A stretch of DNA of 64,000 bases, from NCBI GenBank assembly GCA_964529305.1, contig CAZGUX010000161.1:36336-100335 (forward strand), given 5' to 3'. The stretch is from CAZGUX01 sp964529305. GTDB lineage: Bacteria > Acidobacteriota > Terriglobia > Bryobacterales > Bryobacteraceae. The notes under the pieces were generated by a model. The model did not search any database and was not told where the DNA came from. It worked only from the letters and a program-made list of their open reading frames with translations. Made by a program: the position numbers and the translations under genes. Of this stretch, positions 42,501 to 51,031 are shown one piece after another (positions within the stretch are counted from its first letter, which is position 1; the number at the start of each line of letters is the position of its first letter).

Positions 42501-44677
42501 GCGACGAAGGCTCGACCCCCGGTCACTTCGTCGTTGGCGTCGTGACCACAGGACTGGCCGCGGGCACCTATCGAACGAACATTCGGGTGGAAGGCGTCGA
42601 AACCCGGCAGGTGATCGCCGTACCGGTCACCCTCGAGTTGAACGCCGCGCCGCCGAGAATTGGGCTGTCTCCCGACGGCATTCGCATCGACCGCTCTACG
42701 CCGAACGAGAATTCCGCGCCGAATGTGGTCCTCACCAACGCGGGAGGTGGAGGCAACGTCACCTTCACGGCATCGGTGGTCGAAGGTTCGGCGTGGTTGT
42801 CCATCACTCCCACGCAGGGAACGGTCCAACCGGACGGGAGCGTGCCGATCCGCTTCTCGGTCAACTCCTCCCGCCTGCCGTTCGGATTCTCCCGGGGGTT
42901 GGTGCGGATCGTCTCCACAGCGGGAACGACGGACTTGCCCGTGACGGTGGAAAATCCGTCGCAGCCACGCTTCCTCCGTCTCGATCCTGAGGGGATCACG
43001 GTGCAGGCCAGGCAAGGAAACGGGGCGCCCCAACCAAACCGGATCCTGCGCCTGGTGAATCCCGGGAGCCAGCCGTTGTCATGGACCGCCGATGTCATTG
43101 GCGATTCTCCATGGCTTCGTCTCGGCAAGCGCTCCGGGTCCATCCCGGCCAATGGGTCCGACCCGGTCGACCTTGCGATCGATACCGCCGGATTGCCGCC
43201 CGGAATCTACTACGGGCGGGTCCAGGTGACGGCGCCGGGCGCGCAAAACAGCCCGCTGGACTTCGTTGCCGTCCTCCGCGTTGTCTCGCCGACCGAGCCA
43301 CCCGTGCCGGAGCCCTCGCCCTCCGGTCTACTCTTCGTTTTCGCCGAAGGGACAACGGCGCCACCGGTGCAGACCGTCCAAGTCCACACGAGCAGCGCGA
43401 CGCCGATTGCCTATCAGGCGGCGCCGTTCACCGGTGAGGGCGACTGGCTCGTGGCCGAGCCTGCGACCGGTGTCACCTCGACGCAGGCGCCCGCCGCCGT
43501 GCAGGTCCGCGTGTCCGGCGCCAATCTCAAACGCGGCGTCTACTCCGGGTTTGTCAACTTCTCTCTTTCGTCGACGCTCGTCCGATCGGTACAGGTCACG
43601 ACGATCGTCACGCCGCCGGTCACTCGTGCGGCGGCGGAATCCGATCGCTCGCTCGCCGGCTGCACTCCGGCGAAGCTGGTGGCCACACACACCGGCTTGG
43701 TCGGCAACTTCTCGTCGCCCGTCGCGTGGCCCACTCCGCTTGCGGTGCGAGTGGTCGATGACTGTGGCGACCCGGTGTCTTCCGCGCAAGTGGTCGCGAA
43801 CTTCTCGAACGGTGACCCGCCGCTTCCCCTACGCCTGACCGATGGCCGCATCGGCCAGTATTCGGCCACGTGGACTCCCGGGCTTTCCTCGAGCCAGCTC
43901 AGCATTACCGCGAATGTCTCTGAGTCCAGGCTCGGTGCGGCCAGCACGGAGTTGATCGGGACCGTGACCGCCAACCGGGCGCCCATTATCGGCCGGAGCG
44001 CGATTCTGCACAGCTTCTACCCGCAAATCGGCGCCGCGGTCGCGCCCGGCAATCTCGTTCAGATTCTGGGTTCCGACCTGGCTGCTTCGGAGACCACGGC
44101 CACGTTCCCTGCGCCAACCACCTTGGGCGGCGTCACTGTCCTGGTCGGCGGACGGCCCGCGCCGCTGCTGTACGTCAGCCCGACGCAGATCAACGCCCAA
44201 CTACCTTTCGGCCTTGTGACCGAAACCTCGCATGCCGTCCTGGTTGCCTCGGGCACCGCGCTGGCAACACCGCAAACCGCATCATTGAACTCGGTGCAAC
44301 CTGGCATCGCTTCCGACGCGGATGCCACGGCTCTGGCACGGCACGCGGACGGCAGTCCGGTTACGGCATCGAACCCTGCGCTGCCGGGCCAAACCATTCA
44401 GATCTACCTGGCCGGACTTGGCCCCACGACTCCGGACGTTCCGGCGGGGGCGGTCGCGCCTGCAGATCCGCCCGCTCTCGTTCGGGAACCCGTCACCGTG
44501 ACGGTCAATGGAAGTGCTGCCGCTACTGCTTTCGTCGGGCTGGCTCCGGGGCTGGTGGGGGTCTATCAGATTGACTTCACGGTTCCCGCCGGACTTGGGC
44601 CCGGCACCGCGGAACTGATCGTAGAGCAGGGAGGGAGAGCTTCCAACACGGTCCGCATTGCCATCGGCACGCCCTGA
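39593..44677 (+). CDS. Giant exported protein with ten putative-Ig repeats and a Solibacter-type C-terminal domain
   Basis: The protein is 1694 residues from the ATG at 39593 (GAAAAGG before it). A signal peptide (RVISLLLLAFLWSAPASYA) is followed by ten He_PIG-type putative-Ig units of 80-100 residues, each with a core such as SLPPGVTLSSGG then SGTP and a TAGTY/F-like turn; all ten are present with varied core (TIPPGLSLGSGG, TLPAGLTLASNG, VVPPGLTFSSAG and so on). Then come three or four BACON-like beta modules (LSLSEAAFRGSAGGS, LSPDGIRIDRSTPNE, LRLDPEGITVQARQGN). The last 230 residues (FYPQIGAAVAPGNLVQILGS, YVSPTQINAQLPFGL, IYLAGLGPTTPDVPAG) match the uncharacterised C-terminal domain known from Solibacter. 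An adhesin or cell-surface scaffold is likely. Confidence 0.88.
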   Translation: MPTRVISLLLLAFLWSAPASYAIEIVQPPTLPPGLVGIPYSGGIAYTGAMEPVTFTVIAGSLPPGVTLSSGGVFSGSPTTAGTYIFTVQATDVEFVSDTREFTLPVTVPVPIPLPNGVVAQTYSQTIPDPGPSGPFTFSLIGGTIPPGLSLGSGGLVSGTPSTQGTYDFVVHATNGFEGAYGVFRIIVAAPFAFVTPSPLPAGTVGVAYSLLMGVSGGTPPYTWSVVGGSLPAGLTLSSGGTLNGTPSTAGPTSFTTRITDSLGYTSQNVYQLTINPPGSGPLTVVTTSPLPAGTVGQAYNGTLTSSGGTGPYTWSVIAGGLPPGVGLSSGGVLSGTPANSGTSNFTARVSDSLGAQAQRVFDLTINPAVQTLTITTASPLPHATQGQAYNLLFKAAGGTEPYTWTLLSGTLPAGLTLASNGTLSGTPSSTGTSTFTVQVAGQNGQTANRQFTLAVSELLVITGVSPLPSGLTGSPYSSTFTASGGVPPYTWALAAGTLPPGLTLSSAGVLSGTPTTAGTFNFSVTASDNSVTTPARPFQVTIVPALSIQTTSPLPGGAISRPYSLALAAAGGFPPYVFTVVGGSLPPGVNLNSSGLLSGTPTAGGVSVAQIRVTDAQGNTATRSFELTVTAAPTITTLTIPNGSINQPYSVAFAAVGGSQPFEWRVTSGVVPPGLTFSSAGVLSGTPTAAGPVGLVIQVVDRNGATDSVTITAFIAPAALTVLSQPQLPTAIVNRPYSFTLQASGGIPPYNWSVSGGTLPTGVSLTSSGELRGTPTSLGNFDFTISLTDSGPAGTAQAEPVIAVANAKSDARLASTSFPFRLTVAPPPIEITTTSPLPEAVAGVPFSTTLVATGGRAAIIWAITGGALPPGLALNTSTGVISGTPTAVGSVTFTIQARDNAGPSALRTFTLAVRQESDLVLSLSEAAFRGSAGGSTPPSQSISVVSRLSRLTGYRVTQEPSTWLRLLSGDEGSTPGHFVVGVVTTGLAAGTYRTNIRVEGVETRQVIAVPVTLELNAAPPRIGLSPDGIRIDRSTPNENSAPNVVLTNAGGGGNVTFTASVVEGSAWLSITPTQGTVQPDGSVPIRFSVNSSRLPFGFSRGLVRIVSTAGTTDLPVTVENPSQPRFLRLDPEGITVQARQGNGAPQPNRILRLVNPGSQPLSWTADVIGDSPWLRLGKRSGSIPANGSDPVDLAIDTAGLPPGIYYGRVQVTAPGAQNSPLDFVAVLRVVSPTEPPVPEPSPSGLLFVFAEGTTAPPVQTVQVHTSSATPIAYQAAPFTGEGDWLVAEPATGVTSTQAPAAVQVRVSGANLKRGVYSGFVNFSLSSTLVRSVQVTTIVTPPVTRAAAESDRSLAGCTPAKLVATHTGLVGNFSSPVAWPTPLAVRVVDDCGDPVSSAQVVANFSNGDPPLPLRLTDGRIGQYSATWTPGLSSSQLSITANVSESRLGAASTELIGTVTANRAPIIGRSAILHSFYPQIGAAVAPGNLVQILGSDLAASETTATFPAPTTLGGVTVLVGGRPAPLLYVSPTQINAQLPFGLVTETSHAVLVASGTALATPQTASLNSVQPGIASDADATALARHADGSPVTASNPALPGQTIQIYLAGLGPTTPDVPAGAVAPADPPALVREPVTVTVNGSAAATAFVGLAPGLVGVYQIDFTVPAGLGPGTAELIVEQGGRASNTVRIAIGTP

Positions 44678-44745
44678 TCGGCACGTATCGCAAGGGAGGA
44701 GGCGCACTCACAAAAGAAGTGATTGACCTCCTCCGCCCGCGCGAA

Positions 44746-47700
44746 CTACCACTGGACCTGCGCCTGGAGGACGATACTCCGGGCCGCGCCGATGTAGCGG
44801 CCGGCGGCGCCAGGGGTCTGCAGTTTCCCGAAGCTGGTCGGGTCGCTGATATTGTTCCCGACGGCATCCCACGTCGGATGATTGAACGCATTCGTGAAGA
44901 CCGCGTTGATCCGCAGCTTCGTTCCCTCGAGAAACAGCGGGAAATACTTGTACAAGCTGCCGCTGAAATCCCACGAGGACGGCCGCCGGAACACCGAGTT
45001 GGTGGCGTTGCCGAACGTTCCGTTCTGCGGTACGGCGAAGCAGGCGATATTGAGATACGGGCCGCTCTTTCCGTCGCTCGGCCTCAGATCGCAGTTGGGC
45101 AGGACGTCGGCACGGCCCGTTCGCAGGTTCGTGTTGGAGGTGTCGCGGCCTTGAAAGGTTACCGTATCGGGACGGCCGTTACGCATGTCGACGATTCCGG
45201 AGATCGTCCAGTTCCCGACGAACCCGTTCACGATGCGGTTGACATCCGCTCCGAACCGGCGGCCCCGGCCAAACGGCATGTCGTAGATGAAGTTCGTGCG
45301 AAAGTCGAGGCTGTCGACTGAAGATACCTTGTGCCGCTCGCAACTGCGGCAATACGGGTTTTCGATCAACTGCCCGAACGTCGTCTCCTCGAAAGAGCGA
45401 TCGTAGACATCGCTCAACTGGTTCACCCATTGGAACGCTCCGAGCAGTGTCAGGCCGTTACTGTAGCGATGCGTGAAACCGGCCTGGAAGGCGTGATACG
45501 CGTCGTTGCCTCCCTTGTCGATGTAGGTCACCACCTGGAAAGCGGGATAAATCAGGCGGGCGTTGGTGAAGGGAGTCAGGCTGGCGGCCGGACGATTCAG
45601 GTCGCGGCGGTACCAGACCTGCTTGTTGGCCGCGCCGACGTACGAAATCCGCACGCCCCAGTTGCCGTACACCTGACGCTCGACCGTGAGATTCCACTGA
45701 TGCATCACCGGTTCGCCCAGGTTCGGGTTCGCCCCCGAGACGTTGAACGACGATGTCCGTCCGGTGGCGGAGGGGAAGGGCCGCTCGAGCGTCACCAGGG
45801 GAACTCCGTTGGTCAGCGTGTTGACGTAGGTCTCGGCCAGCGCGAACGGACCGGAGCTGAACAACAGCCGGAAGTTGTTGTTGAGCCACCCGGCGTCGAT
45901 CGTGTACGTTCCGTAAGCACCGCGAACCACGGTCTTGCCTGAGTTGTCCAGGCGGTAGCTGAATCCGAATCGGGGATTGAGGCGGAACACGGCGTTCATC
46001 AGGTTGGTTGGATAACCAGCCTCCGAAGCTGTCTCGATCGGAATGGATTTCGGGAAAGCCGGGTTGGCCAGCGCCCTTGCCTGGGCATCGCGAACCACCA
46101 GGCCGCCCGTGGCCGGGTTGAAGTTGTACTGCGCCCCGCCCTCTTCGCGCCGCGGACTCAGGCGGTCTGCGCGGAGACCGAGGTTGAAGGTCAGCCGGGT
46201 GTTGACCTTGAAGTCGTCCTGGATGAAGGCGCCGAACTCCGTATACCTCTGGCGGAGATCGGTGGACGGCGTGAATTTCTGGGTGCTTTCCGGCAGCCCC
46301 AGGAAGAAGTCGGCCAGTGAGTAGCCTGTGAACAGGCCCGTAAAGGAATACGTGGGCGCAATCGCCGCGTTGGCCGTTCCCCGGTCGTCTCGCTTGAACC
46401 GCTGATCCCAACCCATCTTGAAGGTATGACGCCCGTACTGAATCGAGATATTGTCGCGAATCTGCGTCCACCGGATGGTCCGCGTGTCCTGCGCGTAGAC
46501 CGACCCGATGCGGTCGTAGCCCGTGATATTGAGGTTGGGGGCCTGCCGGTACTTCTTGCGCAGGGCGGCGTCGGGGCCCATGTCGATGCCGAGCGCATCG
46601 GTGAAGTCGCCGGCCGTGAAGGGGCCGTTGCCGAAGCGGTCGCTGTCGGCGATGGAATACGACACCCGAACCTCGTTGACGATGCGCGGAGTCACGATGT
46701 GGACGTCGTGCCAGTTGAACTGCTTTCCTTTGTAGGACACGGTGTTGAGGCCGGCGGGCAGCGTGCCGTTGGTGCCGCTGAATTCGCTCTTTTCCGGCCG
46801 CTGGCTGAACGAGAATCCGGCCGTGTTGCGGTCGGTGATCTTCTGATCGAGTCTGGCAAACAACTGGTGGATGGTCGCCTTGCTGGCAAGTTCGGCCTCG
46901 GCGTTGCGGAAGGGCACATCGGGATTCACTCCGGCGACATTGGGCGCCGGATAATACTTGTCGATGGCGCGCACCGCGGCCGGACTCCACCGCGAGCGTG
47001 GAATCACATTCCCCGCGAAGGGCTGGTTGGAATACGGATCGCGCAACACAAAGCCAGGTCTGCCCGCGGTTACGAAGTATCCGGCGAAGTCACCCTGGCG
47101 CATGGCCGACGTCGGCACGGTCAACGTGCCGAGGCCGACTCTGTCCGACGGCGGATTCCGCTCCGCCGAAGCAAACAGAAACGTCCGGTTGCGCCCGTCG
47201 TAGACTTTGGGGATGTAGAGCGGGCCGCCGCCGGTCAGGTTCCAGACATGCGATGGGGTCTGGGCGAGACGGCGCGAGGATGCGGCGAGCGGGCCCAGCG
47301 CGTTCAGACGGCTGTGCGATAGAGAGAAGGTCACCGATCCATGGGGAGCGTTCGTGCCCTGTTTGGTGACGCCGTCGACCGTGACGGGGGCACGGTACTC
47401 GGCGGAAGCGCCGGTTACGGTCTCGCGCTCTTCGGACAAGGCCTGGTACGGTACGCCGTTGAACTGCGTTTCGAGCGCGTTGCCGTCGACGCTCTGCTCC
47501 CATTGGCCCGAGCGGGCGCCGCCTCCGGTCATCGCGCCGGTTCCCGGTCCCCGGACGTAGAGGGAGAACTTGGTGGTGTTGCTGCCGAAGCGCGCCATGA
47601 TGGGTGTGCCCTGCGGCCCTTCCACCAGGAACCGGGTTTCCCGCGAGCCGGCGACCGTGCCGGTCTCCGTGACAATCACCGGCGCACTGGCCGTTACCGT

Positions 47701-48054
47701 CACGCTTTCGGTGACGTTGCCCACGTCCATTCGGATGTCCATACGCAGGACTTGGCGCGCGGAGAGGGGAATGTGCTCGCTCGAGAATTTCTTGAAGCCC
47801 GCGGCTTCCGCGGAGAGAGTGTAGGTGCCGGGTGGAAGGATGCGGAACTCGTAGAGTCCGTCCTGGTTGGTGCGAGTTTCACGGGTCAGGTTGGTCTTTT
47901 CCTCGACGACCCGCACTGCCACGTTGGGGACGATGGCCTCCGCGGCGTCGTGCACGGAACCGATGATGTCGGCGGATGTCGACTGCGCCAGTGCAACAGC
48001 GGCAGACGAGACTAGGATGAGACAGAAGTGAACCAGCCGCTTCGTGGTTTGCAT
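44746..48054 (-). CDS. TonB-dependent receptor 3, Oar-like with carboxypeptidase-regulatory domain
   Basis: The protein is 1102 residues from the ATG at 48054; the upstream open frame adds 12 residues but QTTKRLVHFCLILVSSAAVA is a complete signal peptide from this start. A carboxypeptidase-regulatory domain follows (TSADIIGSVHDAAEAIVPNV, TRTNQDGLYEFRILPPG), then a plug-like region with TVAGSRETRFLVEGPQGTP, and a long barrel ending SIVLQAQVQW. The family is the same as receptor 2, yet overall sequence is distinct, so they probably take different ligands. The gene is convergent with the giant surface protein 68 bp away. Confidence 0.88.
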   Translation of the reverse strand: MQTTKRLVHFCLILVSSAAVALAQSTSADIIGSVHDAAEAIVPNVAVRVVEEKTNLTRETRTNQDGLYEFRILPPGTYTLSAEAAGFKKFSSEHIPLSARQVLRMDIRMDVGNVTESVTVTASAPVIVTETGTVAGSRETRFLVEGPQGTPIMARFGSNTTKFSLYVRGPGTGAMTGGGARSGQWEQSVDGNALETQFNGVPYQALSEERETVTGASAEYRAPVTVDGVTKQGTNAPHGSVTFSLSHSRLNALGPLAASSRRLAQTPSHVWNLTGGGPLYIPKVYDGRNRTFLFASAERNPPSDRVGLGTLTVPTSAMRQGDFAGYFVTAGRPGFVLRDPYSNQPFAGNVIPRSRWSPAAVRAIDKYYPAPNVAGVNPDVPFRNAEAELASKATIHQLFARLDQKITDRNTAGFSFSQRPEKSEFSGTNGTLPAGLNTVSYKGKQFNWHDVHIVTPRIVNEVRVSYSIADSDRFGNGPFTAGDFTDALGIDMGPDAALRKKYRQAPNLNITGYDRIGSVYAQDTRTIRWTQIRDNISIQYGRHTFKMGWDQRFKRDDRGTANAAIAPTYSFTGLFTGYSLADFFLGLPESTQKFTPSTDLRQRYTEFGAFIQDDFKVNTRLTFNLGLRADRLSPRREEGGAQYNFNPATGGLVVRDAQARALANPAFPKSIPIETASEAGYPTNLMNAVFRLNPRFGFSYRLDNSGKTVVRGAYGTYTIDAGWLNNNFRLLFSSGPFALAETYVNTLTNGVPLVTLERPFPSATGRTSSFNVSGANPNLGEPVMHQWNLTVERQVYGNWGVRISYVGAANKQVWYRRDLNRPAASLTPFTNARLIYPAFQVVTYIDKGGNDAYHAFQAGFTHRYSNGLTLLGAFQWVNQLSDVYDRSFEETTFGQLIENPYCRSCERHKVSSVDSLDFRTNFIYDMPFGRGRRFGADVNRIVNGFVGNWTISGIVDMRNGRPDTVTFQGRDTSNTNLRTGRADVLPNCDLRPSDGKSGPYLNIACFAVPQNGTFGNATNSVFRRPSSWDFSGSLYKYFPLFLEGTKLRINAVFTNAFNHPTWDAVGNNISDPTSFGKLQTPGAAGRYIGAARSIVLQAQVQW

Positions 48055-48166
48055 CGACTCAACTAGGACACCCGCGAGGATGCGAGTCAAGGGGGTTGGC
48101 CGCCGATTCGGCGAACCCTTTAGTCCAGTTGTCCGGTCATCCCGAAACGCAGGAGAACCTCGCCCT

Positions 48167-49447
48167 TCACCGCGGCGCGCCCTGCCAATAGCTCACCACC
48201 GCGTCAGTAAGGTCCTTGGCCGACTGCGGCGTGTAGGGCGAGACGCGCGGTTCATAGCCGCCATACTTCCATTCGTCGGCGGTCAGCAAGTAGCCCAGCC
48301 AGCCGTTGGTGTAGCCGAAGTAGAACGTGTACGGGAACGGCGACCGGTCGCGAACGTCCATCGCGATCTCGCAGAACAACTCGAGGGGCGCGCTCCAGAT
48401 GGCAATGTCGTGGTTGATCTGCAGGAACCGGACCGGCAGCCGCACCACGGTCGCGCCCGTGCTGGTCGTGCGTGTGTACGCCGCCAACTCCTCCGTCCAG
48501 GCGAGGCCGGCTTTGCGCGGAGTCTCCACCGTGACCGCTCCGGCCTTCAGCGTGACGTCTCGAGTGGTGGCGGAGATCGTGCCGTTCGCGGCCAGGATCC
48601 TGTCGCCCAGCAAGGCGCGAAACTGCGACAGCCGGCCCGCCTTCGGATCCGGCATCACCGTGTAGATGGGCGCCAGGTTGCCCGCGGCGCCGTTGATGAA
48701 CAGCAGCGGCGCGCCGGTCTTACGCTCCACATACTCGGAAACCACGCCCGGCGCGTCGCCGCTGATCAGCAGGTTCTGGCCTCCCAGGACGGTTCCGTGA
48801 ATGGCGTAATTGGAGATCAGCGCCAGCGGACTCCCGTCGTCCTTGTCGAGGCGCAGAAGCCCGATGCGCCGGTCAGCCGGTCCGTCGGGATTCAGGCCAA
48901 GGAACGTATCTCCTTCCACGTCGCGGGCGCGCCGGTTGATGTTGGCCATGGCCGATCCCCAACCCACTCCCAGGCGCGCGGGCTGCAGTTTCGCGCGCGC
49001 GTCCGCGATGCCCTCCACCAGCTTTTGCGCGACCATGCCTGCATAGGCGGCGTTGAACTCGTGCTTGTAGCGGTCGCCGAGAAACACCACCGGCAGCCCA
49101 GGAGGACCCACCTCCGGAGCCGAATGCGTGTGGGTCACGCTCCACCAGAAGTGAAGAGGCGGAATACCGAGTTTCCGCTCCACCATCGCCGCGACGCGAT
49201 CGTATTCCGACGGCGAGACCAGGGCGATGTCGGTCGAGACCAGGGCGAACTGCGTGCGGCCATCGTCGAGGAGGACAATGCGATGGTAGAGGCGGTCGTA
49301 CACGCCCTTCGACATCCGCGCCGCATAGCCGAGAAGCCACTGGGGCTGCTCGGGCGTGATGTCAGCCTTGACAACCGCCGCCCGGAACGCCGGCTGCGCC
49401 CCAACCACCGAGGCGCAGAGCGCGATCAGGCACAGAAATCGAAACAC
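48167..49447 (-). CDS. Exported neutral-ceramidase-like hydrolase
   Basis: The protein is 426 residues starting at GTG 49447, chosen because GAGGAGG sits 5 bp before it and the signal peptide (RFLCLIALCASVVGAQ) begins there. The N-terminal block VVKADITPEQPQWLLGYAAR, then SVTHTHSAPEVGP (zinc-binding histidines), ANINRRARD and NYAIHGTVLGGQNLLISGD, are the conserved series of the neutral/alkaline ceramidase family. It is shorter than full ceramidases (about 650-750), which end in an extra beta domain, so the substrate may differ. Ceramide-like lipids or other amides are possible; zinc-dependent amide hydrolysis outside the cytoplasm is expected. Confidence 0.8.
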   Translation of the reverse strand: MFRFLCLIALCASVVGAQPAFRAAVVKADITPEQPQWLLGYAARMSKGVYDRLYHRIVLLDDGRTQFALVSTDIALVSPSEYDRVAAMVERKLGIPPLHFWWSVTHTHSAPEVGPPGLPVVFLGDRYKHEFNAAYAGMVAQKLVEGIADARAKLQPARLGVGWGSAMANINRRARDVEGDTFLGLNPDGPADRRIGLLRLDKDDGSPLALISNYAIHGTVLGGQNLLISGDAPGVVSEYVERKTGAPLLFINGAAGNLAPIYTVMPDPKAGRLSQFRALLGDRILAANGTISATTRDVTLKAGAVTVETPRKAGLAWTEELAAYTRTTSTGATVVRLPVRFLQINHDIAIWSAPLELFCEIAMDVRDRSPFPYTFYFGYTNGWLGYLLTADEWKYGGYEPRVSPYTPQSAKDLTDAVVSYWQGAPR

Positions 49448-49552
49448 GAGATCCTCCTCGCTGGCCGGCCTTCGTGCGAACCGTGGGCCGGGCATCGATG
49501 CATGGTCAATGCATCATAATATGCGCCCGGCGGCGGTGGCGGCAATCGATCG

Positions 49553-50605
49553 CTACTTTTTGGGTTCGACGGCGACGGTCACCGCGGTTTCGGCGGGCCT
49601 CAAGGTGCCTGACGCATCGCGCCGGTTCACCGTGGTCGCGGTGGTCCGGACTTGCCGTCCGGCCGCGTCGGTGGCGACCGTGCTGGTCTCGGCGGTCCTC
49701 TCGTAGTTGCTCATTCGGTCGGAATCGTGCGAGACGCGGCTCCGCACGTTGGTCGACTCCACAACAGAGCCATCCGGCCGAACCACCTTCTCCTTCAGGA
49801 TCTGCTGCTGGAGGCGCGGCGTTGCGGCATTGGCATCGGCGGCGAAGCCGACCGTCCGGCCATACACGTCGATCTCCTCCACCTGCGAACCGTCCGGCTT
49901 GGTGGTGACAGTAGCCACCCGGCGGCCCGCCATCTGGAGCTTGCCATCGATCCCGGGCTCGTAGACCGTCGAATCGACATTCTCCTGAGCGCCGCTCTTG
50001 GACTTGGTAGTGACCTCGCTCTTCGCCACGCTCAGTTGCCCGTTGACATCCGGGCGAGTAGTGGACGATTCAATCTGCGAGCCGCTGGAAGTCTTTCGCT
50101 CCACGGCCGTGGTCTTCTCGTAGAGAGCCAGGCCTCCGTTGGGGTTGCCCCGTTCCACGGCGATCACCGTCTGCGTTGTGCCTCCCGACTCGCGGGTTTG
50201 CGTCGTCGCCCGCTCGAAGATCTGCGGCCGCCCGTTGAGGTCGTCACGGTAAGTGGTAGTGACGTTCATCTTGCTGCCATCCGGGTTGACGCGCTCTTCG
50301 ATGCGCGCCTTTTCGAGCGGACCCACGTTCCCATTCTGGTCGTAGCGGCGGACCATGCGTTCGATGACGCGGTTTCCGCGGCCGTCGTCGCTAAGCACCT
50401 TGTCCTCAGTGGACTCGAGGGGCACCTGGCGGCCGTTGATCGACCGCGTGGTCTCGACGCGCTGGCTGCCGGTCGCGGAGGTCGCGACCCCGCGCGTCAG
50501 ACCCGGCACCCGATTGCCATTGATGTCCACCTCATAGTTGGTGCTCTGTTGGGAGGTTTGGCACCACAACAGCGCGGGTACGAGCGCAAGCAGCGGAACC
50601 CTCAT
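49553..50605 (-). CDS. Exported repeat protein of unknown function
   Basis: The protein is 350 residues. The ATG at 50605 begins a clear signal peptide (RVPLLALVPALLWCQ); the longer open frame upstream is not protein-like. The body is polar, with little hydrophobic core, and repeats a loose unit that ends in D/N-G with a basic or acidic start: ERVNPDGSKMNVTTTYRDDL, RPDVNGQLSVAKSEVTTKSK, YEPGIDGKLQMAGRRVATVT, VRPDGSVVESTNVRSR. This resembles the sugar- or peptide-binding beta-repeat proteins that accompany Rhs/YD-type surface proteins, which begin about 430 bp downstream; a link is only positional. No family is recognised. Confidence 0.65.
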   Translation of the reverse strand: MRVPLLALVPALLWCQTSQQSTNYEVDINGNRVPGLTRGVATSATGSQRVETTRSINGRQVPLESTEDKVLSDDGRGNRVIERMVRRYDQNGNVGPLEKARIEERVNPDGSKMNVTTTYRDDLNGRPQIFERATTQTRESGGTTQTVIAVERGNPNGGLALYEKTTAVERKTSSGSQIESSTTRPDVNGQLSVAKSEVTTKSKSGAQENVDSTVYEPGIDGKLQMAGRRVATVTTKPDGSQVEEIDVYGRTVGFAADANAATPRLQQQILKEKVVRPDGSVVESTNVRSRVSHDSDRMSNYERTAETSTVATDAAGRQVRTTATTVNRRDASGTLRPAETAVTVAVEPKK

Positions 50606-50947
50606 GCCCCTACAATAACGCACCCATGCCGGAGGGGTTTTCCCTAGAGCGCCGGGTATTTTCCCTGTCGCGCCAAGCGGAGGGCCGAGGGCGGTCTGCT
50701 GCGAGCTTGGCAGAACGAAGCCAATTTTAGGGGCAAGTGGTTGATTTCTCAGGCCGCGATTGGGTTCATCGATTGGGTTCATTTGGCTTTGATCCCTGCA
50801 GCGCCGTGAACCGGGCTGGCGCATTTCTGCAGCGGTTGAAATGTCCATCCCGAGGATACCCCAGTGTCAACGGGATCCAACTTCTTAAATCCGCAACTGA
50901 TTGATTCCAAGCAGCTTATAAATGACAACCTCTGTGATTGCGCACCG

Positions 50948-51004
50948 CCGGGCTTTCGCCCGGTGGGCCGGCCAGGGGGCCGGCCCGCGGTCCGGGGGGA
51001 CCGC
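50948..51004. repeat. Three perfect hairpins in series (REP-like)
   Basis: CCGGGC/GCCCGG with TTTC loop (50948-50963), GGGCCGGCC/GGCCGGCCC with AGGG loop (50965-50986), and GCGGTCC/GGACCGC with GGGG loop (50987-51004) follow each other almost without gap, in a 430-bp gene-free gap. All loops are tetraloops. The form is like REP elements or a strong transcription stop; it lies at the border of the Rhs array. Confidence 0.65.
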
Positions 51005-51031
51005 CCCACTTAATGGAAGGTCTTGACTTGA

